From positions 9,059,001 through 9,123,000 of the forward strand of contig BSBM01000994.1 in the NCBI GenBank assembly GCA_027924585.1: DNA of 64,000 bases, given 5' to 3'. The translations under genes and the position numbers were made by a program. Under the pieces are notes generated by a model, which searched no databases, had not been told where the DNA came from, and worked only from the letters and a program-made list of their open reading frames with translations. Origin of the DNA: Larix kaempferi (Eukaryota; Streptophyta; Pinopsida; Pinales; Pinaceae). This document shows positions 1 through 10,793 of this stretch, piece after piece; positions within the stretch are counted from its first letter, which is position 1, and each line of letters opens with the position of its first letter.

Positions 1-1495
1 GGGGAAAGAGAGTAGGCCGGCATATTGACAATTTCCAATTGATGGATTGTTTTATTATTCGGGTTAGGATTAGGTTGGGCAGGCAGCTGAGGCCGTATTG
101 GTATATTAGGGACAGGATTATTCTGCAGCTGCAGCTGCGACTGCTGAGGTGGGTATTGAGGATATTGAGGAAATTGAGGATATGGAGGAGAATATGGTGA
201 TTGTTGAGGTGGAGGTAGTTGAGGAAACTATTTCCCAAGATGGAAGTTCCTCCATCCAGGAGACCATGACGTAGGTTGATGTGGTGGCTGTGTCCAGGGA
301 CTCCATGAGTTATAATTTTGCATTGTAGGTTGGGAAGGATTCCACTGAGCATAATTTGAAGGGAATTGTGTATTCACATTTTGCATGTTATTATTCCAAT
401 TGCTCATATTATTCAAAAATGGAAACGAGTCCAGAGGCATACCTTGATTTCGAGGCTGCCAAGGTTTCTTCTGTGCAATGAAATAGGCTGATTCCACTTC
501 TGGAGTTGATGCATGCAGAACAGCTTTCACTTGGGGAAGTGTGGGACATTCTTTCATGTCATGGTTCAGTTCACACAGTTGACATACTTCCACTTTGTCA
601 AGAGGGCATTCTTTCAACGGATGATTCTTTCTACATTAGGGACAGAACACACCTAGTGTGAGATCCTCCACTGCCTGTTTTTGTTTTGCCTTCAGGACAT
701 CGATCTCCGAAGAGATGGAGCTCATCATTTCTGTTTTAAAATTTTCAAGGAGATTGCCTATTTCTGCACGGGTAGCTCCTCCATTGGACAACTTCTGAGT
801 TCTGTCGAAGACATCACGTTCCAGCTTATCCCGTTTGTCTCGCTTATTGTTCCTGGAAGACCCCCTAGAGTATCTCTTACATAATTCCACAATCTTCCCA
901 AAAGGTTCTTTAGAGATATCTCCCTTTCCTAGCAGGTTTAACATGTCTAAACAATCATCCATGATCCCACGAAGCAAGATTATCTTGAGCACGTCCAGCC
1001 CCATGTTCGTCTGCCCGGCTCTTTGCACATTGTACAATAGCCTTTCTACAAAATCCTCCAGACTTTCGTCCTCCTTCTGCACCATTTTGAATAATTCCTC
1101 TCTTTTGTCCTTGGTGTTGCAATATTTCTGATATTTCTCCAGGAACACTTGTTTCATCTTATCCCAATTAGCAACGGTTCCTCCCCCAAGGCTCATGAAC
1201 CATCGTAATGCATTGTCCTTCAGGGTGGCGGGAAAAAGTTTTAGCTTTTGGGCATTGGTGACATAATCATAGCTGCGACAGAGGATATCGAATTCAAAAA
1301 GGAATTCATCTGGATCTTCTGTTGCCCTTCCATGGAAGCGAGGCAACACCGATGGTGAGATGTTCTTCATAGGGGCTGTCCCTTCTAGCTGCTGAATCAG
1401 AAATTGTAATGTAGCTGTCGTTCCTTCTGGCAGGGAGTAATTTTCATGATGATAGTTTCCACCATTGCCTCTTCCTCGTCGGTCTCGTGTCTGTT
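1..1495 (-). pseudogene. gag polyprotein of Ty3/gypsy element, broken
   Basis: The frame is open from about 1495, with the first ATG at 1370, down to the window edge; in-frame stops lie at 636-638 (TAA) and 228-230 (TAG). Residues 1-160 after the ATG form a Retrotrans_gag capsid domain, with WFMSL, the VFLEKYQ block and SLEDFVERL. A basic, coiled-coil-prone segment follows. Two zinc knuckles of the C-x2-C-x3-H-x4-C type come next; the TAA at 636 falls inside the first, and the second is CQLCELNHDMKEC. The tail is rich in Asn, Gln and Pro. Gag packages element RNA. Upstream, a second gag-like frame at 1508-1927 is one register off, so a frameshift lies near 1500. Confidence 0.85.
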
Positions 1496-1507
1496 ACTCA
1501 TCTTCTC

Positions 1508-1927
1508 TTATGTTTCCTCTTCTTCATTCGTTCCTGCGTTCTTTTCCTTGTTTATAACAGCTGCGTCTTCCTCAGTTGTAACATCTGCGTATTTCTCAGT
1601 TGTAACAGCTGCGTCTTTCTCAATTGTAACAGCAGGTCCAGTTGTAACAATTGTGTCTTCCTCGGCAGGGATATACATGGGAGTCACGACTGCTCGTGTA
1701 TTCTCCACCGTGGACGCTGGCGCCCCAGGATCAGCAGGGTTTCTTTTGATAGGAGTTTCTTGATGACGAGCCCTGGTGGATGAATCAGTTCTGTCAACAA
1801 GATCGTCGATGAATGTCCTTCTGCCCAATGGTGGTCCTCGACCACGACCCGAACCACCTGTGTTGGTAGTATTTTGTGGGGTTTTGGGAGTTGGGAGGTG
1901 ATCGCGTTTTATCCTCCTCGTATTCAT
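1508..1927 (-). pseudogene. gag N-terminal frame (139 codons)
   Basis: The start is ATG at 1927, about 85 bp inside the primer-binding site, as expected for a gag start. The N-terminus is basic (MNTRRIKRD), followed by a Gly/Arg-rich segment. The C-terminal half has imperfect repeats of a Val-Thr-Thr-Glu-Lys/Glu theme, from a short tandem repeat at 1560-1660. It ends at 1508 in a different register from the capsid frame. It is either a frameshifted gag N-terminus or a short leader ORF; the position supports the former. Confidence 0.5.
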
Positions 1928-2013
1928 GCGAACCGAATCATTTCAGCAAAGAAAAGACTGACTAGAAACAATTACCAGATGCAACTAACGATTAGTGTTT
2001 AATTTTTATCCTT

Positions 2014-2030
2014 CCCCGGCAACGACGCCA
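2014..2030 (-). promoter_or_regulatory. Primer-binding site
   Basis: On the minus strand this reads TGGCGTCGTTGCCGGGG, close to the primer-binding site TGGCGCCGTTGCCGGGG common in plant Ty3/gypsy elements. It sits 3 nt inside the proposed LTR end, where the LTR finishes with CA (plus-strand TG at 2034). Confidence 0.8.
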
Positions 2031-2033
2031 AAA

Positions 2034-3400
2034 TGTCGAGCACCCTATATGCAGATAGATTATTCCAACATACAGAGCAAACAAGATTTATTGTCAACCC
2101 GAGAAAGTCTTTTATTTCAAAGGATAGATGCACAGTCTATGCTTAAACACCAAATCACTACAATTGAATACTTTTATCCTCTAACAACTATGTCCATCCC
2201 AAAGATCTGTGTAATCCCAGTTGCTTTCTAAATACTATAATTTCAATTCCTTTCTACCATGCATCAACAAAAGATAAAATAAAAGACAATTGCAGATTAA
2301 AAGAAATCCTATTCACATCCTAGAACAAGTAACCCACTTCTTCAATCTGATCACTCTTGAAAACTATAAGCATAAACTGAATATTAATCTAGAAATTCAA
2401 TTGCAAAGGATTGAGTTCAGCTGCTTTAAGATATTGAATTACATAAATGACAATCAACAATCATAACAGGAAAGATAAATTGCAAAGGCTCATGGGATCA
2501 CAACTTAACTGCAAGATGAATAAGGCTGTGTACAACTGTCACACGAATTGCATAAAGTTTCTTACTCAGTCGACTGTCACTCTGTACTACTTGCCAATCT
2601 CAAAGAAATATAATCTTAATTATACTGGAAATCCACACCACAATTATTACTGCTGCGTACAAAGGAGATATCATCAACAAAACATCACACAACACGAAAT
2701 TGAAGACTCCTAATTTAACTCAGCAATCTCTGTGGAAGACGGGCCCAGCCTTCACACAAAGATACTGGCTGAACAACGTATTCCTTTAACTTAGAGGTAA
2801 CTCCTTATATTAACAAAAGAATGATTACACAGTTTGCTTTTACTGCTAATACAATGAATAAATTCTTCGTTGTTCAACCCCCTGGGTCGAGGCAGCTCCC
2901 CATATTTATACATACAGATCGTAACATCCGATCCTATTAATGGGCAGCCATGAAGATCTCTGATCTTCAGGCGCCCTAAATAACACTAGCTGTTACAATA
3001 CGTGGCAAAGTAGAGACATAAGAATGCGAGAAAGCTGTTCATTGGCCCAGGAGTGGCGATCTTTCCAGATCACAACTATACTCGAGCATCGACATACTAA
3101 AGATCTCCATTTATAGCACATTCTGTTACAACTACCCTGTCACAGCTCCACCTAGGATGTTACATTGGAACCATGTGCCTTAATCGATGATCCGAGCCCC
3201 GAGGGTCCTTTTTAAGCAGTGAACACCCTTCCTTTCAAGACTTTGTTCAGCCCACCTTCCTGCAGTCCACTTATCTCAAGCTACCTTCATAAATCATAAC
3301 ATGTTAGCACAATTGAGAGATAAACAACCTTAATTATCACAATCATAAGCATTAATAAGATAGAGCAATGATCAGTCATACCTTAGCAGCTTGGGGGAAT
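2034..3400 (-). repeat. Probable 5' LTR
   Basis: The inner edge at 2034 is set by the primer-binding site and a TG/CA end. A minus-strand TATAAATA lies at 2903-2910 and would drive transcription toward the gag. No coding capacity is visible. The outer edge is a guess: no second LTR is in the window and no target-site duplication was found. The LINE sequence begins by about 3480. Confidence 0.5.
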
Positions 3401-3495
3401 AAAGTGAGGACAACAGGTCTGATTAACATGATAAGTGGTGTAGGACAGGGGAAAGAAAGGTGATCAAGGATGATTAAAAGGGGCCAATTCTGGGC

Positions 3496-5082
3496 TCAAC
3501 ACCAATCCAGACCAGGAAAAGTAAAGTTTTTAATAAAAAGACTAAAGGAAGGATTTGAAAAGGAAACAGAAGAAGAACCTGCTGCCATGTTCGGTGACCG
3601 AAGAAAGGAAAGCAGAGATCCCTCCTGAGCTGAATCTCGTGGCTGAGTAGATTCCGGCTCTTCTGAAACAACGGTGACACCCACAACCAGGACATAACCT
3701 TCCTCCTCCACAATGTCAACAACCTCCTCACCACCCGTAGGAACCTCTCCATCCAAATGAACAACCATAGGAACCTCCATATCAGAACGAACAAACACCT
3801 GCTGGTCCTCAGCATCCTCTTCCAATGTCACATCGACCTCCTTTGCCACAATCCGTCGCTTCAGAGTATTACCAAACTTCATACGAACAGGCACAGAGCA
3901 TTCGATAGCCGGATGTCCATATTCATGACACCGTCTACATCGAAATGGCACATTTTCATAGTCCAGAGTTTGTTCAAATGTCTAAGGCCCCCATTTCAAA
4001 TCCATGCCCTCATATAACCCTTCCCTAACATTAATACTCACCAAAATGCGTGCAACCTTTTGCATCGCAGTTGCCACAAAGGAAAAATCTGCATCCAGGT
4101 AAGTCCCCAATAGGTTACCAATCCTCCTGAAATGTTCCTCGGTCCAGTAGTGTAAAGGGAGACCCGATCAGTTTAAGAATCGAACTTTAAGAATCGACCA
4201 GTTTAAGCTTAATGCCCATTATGCATGTGCGTCCAAGGAAAAATGGAAAGCGAACCACCCTCCAGAAAGCCCCACTGCACGAGGGACATAACCGCAATGA
4301 CCAAGCCAAGCCCCCGAGGCCCACTGAATCACCGCCCACTGAATCACCGTCTTGTGGCTTACAGGCTTTCCATAAACCCAACCCATCAGCACCGACTTGA
4401 CCATCCCTACTATCTGCTGGATGCCAATGTCTTCCTCGAGCGCGTAATTTGGAGCTTTGCCCATATTCTTAATCCACTTCCTACGGCTCTTCACTCGTGG
4501 TACATTATCCTGTAACCCTGCTAGTCCGACTACACGACCACAGTCCCTCTGATCAAAATCCCCGGACGGGCTTGAGAAACCACGTTGTTCAGCAAAATCC
4601 AAATTTGCTGCCACAAAACCTCCAGGGGGTGACAAATGACAAATCCCTTCTCGCTTGTCCTCGCTAGCCACCGACTCAGCACTGATACCCTGCACAGGTG
4701 AAAGATGATTGTAACCATCCGAGGAGTTAATTAAATCCGATAGCTCCCCAATACCAGCACTCAACGGCTCCAGAGAAGGTGAAAGACAAAAACCCTTAAC
4801 ACCCCAAATGCTCGCACAACGTTCCTCCGTCACGAAACCTACTGCAGGACCTTCCCAGAACGGCGACTTGGACTGAAATGGCAGAATAGCTACCTCCAGG
4901 GTTGAATGTGGTCCATCAGAAGACCATCTACTTGCTAAACCTCCAAACCCTAAACCACTATCGCCCTCAAAATTCCGGGAAACGCTAGGTGGTGAGCTCC
5001 AGATGTCATGGTGCCGCAATGTGTCGCTACCGTAATCCACCTCGTCCATCGAATCCATAGGGAGAAACAGGTGCCTTCCCAA
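3496..5082 (-). pseudogene. LINE (L1-type) ORF1 remnant, DUF4283 plus zinc knuckle
   Basis: One minus-strand register (starts at 5082, 4164 and 3951 are all in phase) encodes a plant LINE ORF1-like protein. From the N-terminus it has a Ser/Gly-rich region (about 5082-4450) and then a DUF4283-like RNA-binding block running to about 3990, with VYGKPVSHKTV, WFAFHFSLDA and GLPLHYWTEEHF. A canonical C-x2-C-x4-H-x4-C knuckle, CRRCHEYGHPAIEC, follows at about 3940, then an acidic tail. In-frame stops at 4219-4221, 4168-4170 and just before the 3951 segment kill it. A 15-bp duplication near 4320-4350 repeats VIQWA. No endonuclease or reverse transcriptase ORF2 follows, because the gypsy LTR takes over below about 3480. 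Confidence 0.75.
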
Positions 5083-5401
5083 GGAGAGAATAACAGTAAA
5101 AAATAAAAAAAATCGGTAAAAAAGTTAGTAACAAGCCTTGAAACCACTGCTGGAGCCTGTCTTGGGAAGCGTGCAACCTAGCTGACATGACTGATGACCT
5201 ACTGTCGTCTGCAGTGGGCTGCAAAGAGCCCACCGACCCCTGTTCATGACCTAATCTCCATCAAACCCCAGCCGCCATCTCCACCCCCATTTCCATCAAA
5301 TTATTATTAATTATTGTTATCAAATTATTAATTTATCTTGAGTTTATTTGTTATTATTTGATCATCATGAATTATTAATAATTAATAATTATTTCAAAGC
5401 T

Positions 5402-5701
5402 ATAATAATGGATCTATTTTATCATTGCTCTAGAATTATTAAAAATCTTTTAGTAATAGTCACAAACTAGGGTTTCGATTTTGGAGGTTCCTTTCTTTGA
5501 GAAGATGAAAGATGAAAGGTTAGAATGGGAACCAGGCTTCTCTAACTATTTATTGGCATGGTGAGCAACTCTTCTACACAGTTTTTGTCCTGAAGATGAA
5601 TCCAGCCGAGGATTCGAAACGTCGACGAATATAAAATGCCGACCGTGGAATTTTCGACAACCCACTCAAACTCTGCATACCATAGAAACCTTAAATCCTT
5701 A
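5402..5701 (+). repeat. Left pseudo-LTR of the Penelope-like element
   Basis: This matches 8635-8934 over 300 bp with no indels and about 12 substitutions by eye. It contains the hammerhead-like fold (5584-5629) and the ORF start at 5636. The alignment stops abruptly at 5702, where the left copy continues into coding sequence. Confidence 0.9.
5584..5629 (+). ncRNA. Hammerhead-ribozyme-like fold, left copy
   Basis: Helix I pairs TTTGTC (5584-5589) with GACGAA (5624-5629), including one G-U pair. A CTGAAGAT core (5590-5597; canonical CTGATGA) follows. Helix II is GAATCC/GGATTC (5598-5603 with 5610-5615) with a 6-nt loop. GAAAC (5616-5620) and GTC (5621-5623), the expected cleavage site, complete it. 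Helix III is minimal (ACGT), as in dimeric hammerheads of Penelope-like elements. The core has one extra base, so activity is uncertain. Confidence 0.6.
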
Positions 5702-8023
5702 ATCACAACCCTATACGGAAGGGATACCTGTGATGATTTCCAGCTTTTGGAAAAACTACGAATTAAAATACAGAAAAGAGTTGCTGATCTGAATTTTTTG
5801 AAGAGATGCAGATATAACGAAGTGATCCCCAGGTTTGCTATGGTGAATCACTACCTCAAAAACAAGAAGAACGATGGAATATTCAATCGACTCAGCCTTA
5901 CCCTAATCCGTGGAGAAATCAGATGGGTAAGAGCATTGCTAGATGACTGCTCTAGGCAAGCGTTGAACCTCCATTTGAAGCTGTCACGCAAGATACAACC
6001 GGACACTTGGAACGTTATTGATGCCTGTGTTGCGATTAAGGCTGAGAAGATAGGGCGTGAGGCACTCGATAGACAGAACCAAAAGTTTGATACCTTGCTA
6101 AGAATGCAGCACGGTGAAGACAACAATAAGAAAAGGAATAACAAGAGCACGCTGGTTGTGAACCTGTCCACAACATAACTTGACGAAGGGACAACGGACC
6201 TCTTGAAGAAGGGCTTGGGCTTTGCACCAGCCCCCAAACGCGTCCCTGTGGAGAGCATTATCTGTTGTGTTGAGGACAACATTCAAGCGTTATCTGAAGA
6301 AGACAAGGAGGGCGTCAGACTTGACTGCGCAGGTATTTTGAAGAGAGCCAAACCTCCTAAAGATAACCTCACGAATGATGAACGTAAAGCCCTCAGAAAC
6401 TTGAGAGAGAATGAGGCAATCGTGGTCCTCAAAGCTGATAAGGGAGGGGCTACGGTAGTGATGGACCAAGAGGACTACAACAGAAAGATGTTAGAACACC
6501 TGGAAACGAGTGGGAGCTATAAGAAGCTTTTTGGCAATCCAATCTCAAGGGTAACAAAGGAGGTGAAGAAAGCCATTAAAGAATCAAACATAGAGGACAG
6601 AATTAAGAGACGCCTCATGCCGTGCAAGGAGATCACGCCCAGGATTTATGGCCTACCTAAGATTCACAAAGACGAGGTTCCCCTCAGACCAATTGTGAAT
6701 ACCATTGGTTCCCCAACCTACCAACTCGCCAAATATGTAGCTAGCTTATTGAGCCCGCTAGTGGGTGAAACAGATTCATTCATCAAGGACTCCAGAGATT
6801 TCATTAATATAATCAAGGAGGAAAAGTTAGATGCTCATGAATTACTAATAAGCTTTGATGTTGTGGGCCTATTCACCAAAATCCCCCTCAATGAAGCAGT
6901 GCAGATATTATTTGAAGTAGCAGAACCAGGAACTACGAGGCTCGCAGAAGTGTGCCTCCAATCCACTTTCTTCAGCTTTAGAGGTGATTTCTATGAGAAA
7001 ACCATCGGAGTAGCAATGGGGTCCCCTTTGTCCCTGATTGTGGCTAATCTCTTTATGGAGCATTTTGAAAAGAAGGCCCTCCACTCGTTCCCCGTAAAAC
7101 CTGCAAGATGGAAAAGGTATGTGGATGATACGAATGTGAGATGGCCCCGTGGGATCAATGAGTTGAACAAATTTCATGAGCATCTCAACAATCTTTCGGA
7201 AGACATAAAGTTCACCATGGAAATTGAAGAGAATGGGAGCATCCCTTTCCTCGATGTGCTTATAAAGAAAAATAATGATGGAACCCTTAGCCATGGTGTC
7301 TACAGAAAGAAAACCCACTCGGAGAACTACCTTCACTCTCACTCACACCACCACCTGTCTCAGAAATTCGGAGTAATCAACACCTTAGCCATGAGAGCCC
7401 TCCGAATATCTGACAAGGAACAACTTGAAAAAGAGAAGAACCATTTGGTCTCCGTCTTTAACAGCCTGGGTTATAAGAATAAAGGCATTTATAAGGCTTG
7501 GAAAAAAGCAGAAAACTGGACTCAGCATACGAAGGAGAGGAAGACATGTAAGGCGTTCCTCCCATACATCCAGGGAGTAACGAAAAAAATTGCAAGGGTA
7601 TTAGGGAGGAAAGAAGTTTGGACATCCTTCATACCAATGGAAACTATTAGACAAAAAATGAGGTCAGTGAAAGACAAAATTGACTGGCATCAATATAAGG
7701 GGGTGTACAAGATAGACTGCTCGTGTGGAATGAGCTACATTGGGGAGACAGGTCGGTCTTTTCAAACAAGGTTGAAGGAACATGGAGCTGACATAAGGAA
7801 GGAAAGGATGAACACCTCCGCGCTCGCAGAACACTCTCACAGAACAAAGCACCATGTCTGCCTGGAGAACACAGAGATGCTCGCAATTGAGGACCACTAC
7901 TACAAAAGAAGGGTAAGGGAGGCCTTAGAAATCATAAAGCATCCAAAAAACCTGAATAGAGACGGGGGGCTTGAATTAAGTGAGAGTTGGCTACCTCTAA
8001 TCAGTAAGGAAGGTAATGGTTAG
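5636..8023 (+). pseudogene. Penelope-like reverse transcriptase / GIY-YIG endonuclease, one premature stop
   Basis: One register of 796 codons from ATG 5636 to TAG 8023, broken only by TAA at 6176-6178 inside a conserved N-terminal block. Downstream, an ORF of 606 codons is open from 6203. Reverse transcriptase motifs appear in order: GLPKIHKDEVPLRPIVNTIG, LISFDVVGLFTKIPLNEAV (motif A), GVAMGSPLSLIVANLFMEHFE without its last residue (motif B) and RYVDDT (catalytic motif C). IPFLDVLI and a His-rich YRKKTHSENY segment follow. The C-terminus is the GIY-YIG nuclease: GVYKIDCSCGMSYIGETGRS, then RLKEHGADI. The encoded enzyme would nick DNA and prime reverse transcription on chromatin. All visible catalytic residues are kept, so the copy is young or only recently dead. 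Confidence 0.93.
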
Positions 8024-8634
8024 ATCCAGGTATGTTCTGCAGGATTGATTTTCTCATCATTATATATTTTTCTTGTTATAATCTTTTGTCATTATAAGTG
8101 ATCTAGCCTCCGTGTCTTCTTTGATAATGGTCATATAAGCTTTGATTGCGAGAGTATAGTGATTATTACCTTTAGCAATTATTTTGAAATCATGAATAAT
8201 TAGCTTGTTGAAGGTTGTAATAAATATTATCACTTTATATATACTCCATTACCTCTCTTTCCTTACCCTTCATTACTTTATTCATATCCTCTTTGGTTTT
8301 AAAGTTTTAATTATTAATAATTCATGACTTGTTTTGTATTATTGAAATTATTAATATTTGCTTTGAAATTATTAATATTTGTTTTGGAATTATGATCTTT
8401 TGAAGGTATTAATAATTATAGGCTTCAATTATTTCTATGGTTTTAATTATTAATAATTCATGGTTCCTTAGTTTTGTTTTGATTGAAGTTATTAATAATT
8501 CTTGATTTCCATAGTATTGTTTTTATTGTTATTAATTATCTTGTTGAAGGTATTAATAATTATTTTTATGGTTTTTAAGGTGATTATTAATTATTTCCAT
8601 CAAAGTATTATTAATTATTTCCATCAAAGTATTA
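8024..8634 (+). other. AT-rich 3' region of the Penelope-like element
   Basis: No coding capacity. ATTATTAAT and AATAATTCATG motifs repeat many times between about 8300 and 8640. The region behaves like the 3' untranslated part of the element between the stop codon and the right pseudo-LTR. Confidence 0.6.
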
Positions 8635-8934
8635 TTAATAATGGATCTATTTTATCATTGCTCTACAATCATTACAAATCTTTTAGTAATAGTCACAAAC
8701 TAGGGTTTCGATTTTGGAGGTTCCTTTCTTTGAGAAGATGAAAGATGAAAGGTTAGAATGGGAACCAGGCTTCTCTAACTATTTATTGGCGTAGTGAGCA
8801 ACTCTTCTACACAGTTTTTGTCCTGAAGAAGAATCCAACTGAGGATTCGAAACGTCGACGAATATAAAATGCCGACCGTGGAATTTCCGACAACCCACTC
8901 AAACTCTGCATACCACGGAAACCTTAAATTCTTA
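8635..8934 (+). repeat. Right pseudo-LTR of the Penelope-like element
   Basis: Second copy of the 300-bp repeat. It again carries the hammerhead-like fold and the ATG context (about 8869), but the following sequence is not element coding sequence. It marks the 3' end of the element. Confidence 0.9.
8817..8862 (+). ncRNA. Hammerhead-ribozyme-like fold, right copy
   Basis: Same architecture as the left copy. The helix I strands are TTTGTC and GACGAA, the core is CTGAAGAA, helix II is GAATCC (8831-8836) with GGATTC (8843-8848), and GAAAC and GTC end at 8856. The helix II stem is unchanged while its loop differs at two positions, which hints that the stem is constrained. Confidence 0.55.
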
Positions 8935-8938
8935 CTCT

Positions 8939-10589
8939 ATCATAACCGAAAAGATTATCAAGGAAGATTGGCACCTATTCAAAGATTCCAAAGAAAAAGA
9001 AAGAATATAGGATGAACATAACTTTCTAGGTGATGGATGAATGGCATATATCCATAAATCCTTCCCCAAGGAAGATACTAACACAAGACATGAAATATTA
9101 TATTGCCTTCTTCCTTAATAGCACTTGCTCATCTCTTTATTTTAACCCTTTCATAATGCAAATAAAAAACAATACCCATTTCATTCCAAGTAACTCTTTA
9201 TCCCCCTAAGCCCCACAACTCTTAACTTCACTTTTCTTGAGTTAAGTAATAAAATAAGCTAATTATTTTATAAATCTAACTCAATTTAGAATTTATTATA
9301 AAAAAATATTATAAATTTTAAAAATATTTTTAAAATTTTAAAATTATGTAAAAATTAATTTGCTATTATACAGGACGCTTTATCAAAACCATAAAGAGAA
9401 AAGTTGGACAAGTAGAATAATGAACTGTGTAATGGTTAGCATCAGAATGTCCAGAGCGTCTACTCGCAACGCCCGTTACCGTGTATGAGATTCCAATCTC
9501 CCACAAAATGTGATTAAGTATTCCATGGATCACATGATCACCCATGTTGAATCATTTATGTGATATCTGGGCTTCAATGGCAAGTCCTCACTATGGTTTC
9601 GTTGCATATACACACGTTTCGGGAACTGAAATGGCCAGATTTTTAACCATGGATAAAGAGCTAAAAGTGGCATTTGTAGTTGCTTTAAATGCAATTTCTA
9701 TTTGACTATAGAGAATGCTTGATCGCCGATAAAGAGCTCCAGTCTTCTTCAAGTTTTTAAAATCGATATGGATAGAGAGCTTCTCACTTCAAAAAGTTTG
9801 TAAAATCTATATGGATCAACATTAAGAGAAAATACTTTTTTCTCTCTTGTAAATATAAATTTTATGATTTTTAATGAAATTTTTTCATATTGTTATCAAC
9901 ACTGGTTCCACTTTGAATAGCAATTGAAATTAAGGAAACTCTAGCAGAGATCGCCCATAGGATGATTGAAATGAATGCTTTTGATCCCTATTTTTCTTAT
10001 TAGTAAATGTTATGTTTGACTTGATTGCAAAGTGTTAATTAATATATAAATATGTTAAAATATCACTTTTATTTCTATATTTTCTTCTTTAATTTTATTT
10101 CTCAACATTATATCGAAATTCTATTTAAAAGAAAATAAATTAGAAATTTATAACCTCCATTTACAACTGTGACTTCATAACAACTGAACCGCCAATGAGC
10201 CACACCCATGCGAGCATTTCTAAGATATCATTTAAAAGATATTACTTTTATTATTATTTATAGGATATTATTGTTTAGTTATTATTTAGAATATATTATA
10301 TTAGTCAGATTTATATTTATTATTAATATGAAATATTATATATATTTAATTAATAAAAATAATTAAGTTTAATATTACTTTTAAATTTATATTAATTTGA
10401 GTGTTTAATTGATATTAATACTAATGATATATTTTCTAGCATTAGGCCTAAAAGCAAAGGCATAGAGATATACCAACATCAAGTAATTAATATAGATTAA
10501 GCTTAGAGCTAATATTAAACATATTAGCTGAAGTGATTAATTAAACCCATTGAATCTTATTATTAATTATTATTATATCTAATTAGCAG
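8939..10589. other. AT-rich intergenic DNA
   Basis: No gene or clear repeat recognised. Long A/T runs lie at 9240-9370 and 10220-10420. Confidence 0.6.
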
Positions 10590-10793
10590 AAGCTAAGTAT
10601 AAACCTTCAAAATTTACCTCAAGAGAGATTGGAACTTATAGTTCAGATCATAAAGAAGAGGAACCCATCTCTTTGCCAGCATGATGAAGAGATAGAGGTT
10701 GACATTGACAGTTTTGACACTGAGACTCTTTGGGAACTTGATAGATTTGTCACCAACTACAAGAAAAGCTTGAGCAAGAATAAGAAACAGTGA
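10590..10793 (+). pseudogene. GTE/BET-family transcription factor exon fragment (NET domain)
   Basis: 67 codons followed by TGA encode the extra-terminal (NET) region of plant GTE bromodomain proteins. The fragment begins KLSINLQNLPQERLELIVQI, continues with EEIEVDIDSFDTETLWELD and ends RFVTNYKKSLSKNKKQ. These proteins bind acetylated histones and regulate transcription; NET is the protein-interaction module. A plausible splice acceptor (TTAGCAG) sits directly before the first codon, so an exon edge was copied with intron sequence. No bromodomain exon is in the flanks. TGA cuts the conserved KNKRK block; a one-base shift would extend it. Best read as a stranded exon or gene fragment. Confidence 0.8.

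Larger units (their letters stand above)
1..3400 (-). mobile_element. Ty3/gypsy (Athila-like) LTR retrotransposon, 5' part
   Basis: The element lies on the minus strand and runs off the left edge. Reading right to left, it has an LTR-like stretch ending at 2034, a primer-binding site at 2014-2030, a gag N-terminal frame, and a gag with capsid and zinc-knuckle parts. No protease or polymerase is inside the window. The primer-binding site type and the two-knuckle gag resemble Athila/Tat elements, but lineage assignment is inference. Several stops and a frameshift show the copy is dead. The outer LTR edge, near 3400, is uncertain. Confidence 0.75.
5402..8934 (+). mobile_element. Penelope-like retroelement with GIY-YIG endonuclease
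   Basis: About 3.5 kb, made of two direct 300-bp pseudo-LTRs (5402-5701 and 8635-8934, offset exactly 3233 bp, about 96% identical by eye) flanking one reading frame for reverse transcriptase and GIY-YIG endonuclease. The frame starts inside the left pseudo-LTR. AT-rich, ATTATTAAT-like DNA lies before the left repeat (5284-5400) and again in the 3' region (8280-8634). That would fit a head-to-tail partial tandem, an arrangement known for this superfamily. In plants, endonuclease-bearing Penelope-like elements are known from conifers, where descent by horizontal transfer from arthropods has been proposed. Confidence 0.93.

Noticed and set aside
6908-7342. 144-codon minus-strand ORF
   Set aside because: Shadow of the Penelope-like reverse transcriptase.
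9290-9360. Inverted similarity between AT-rich stretches near 9300 and 50990
   Set aside because: Similarity is limited to A/T runs and a short CCTGTATA-like word.
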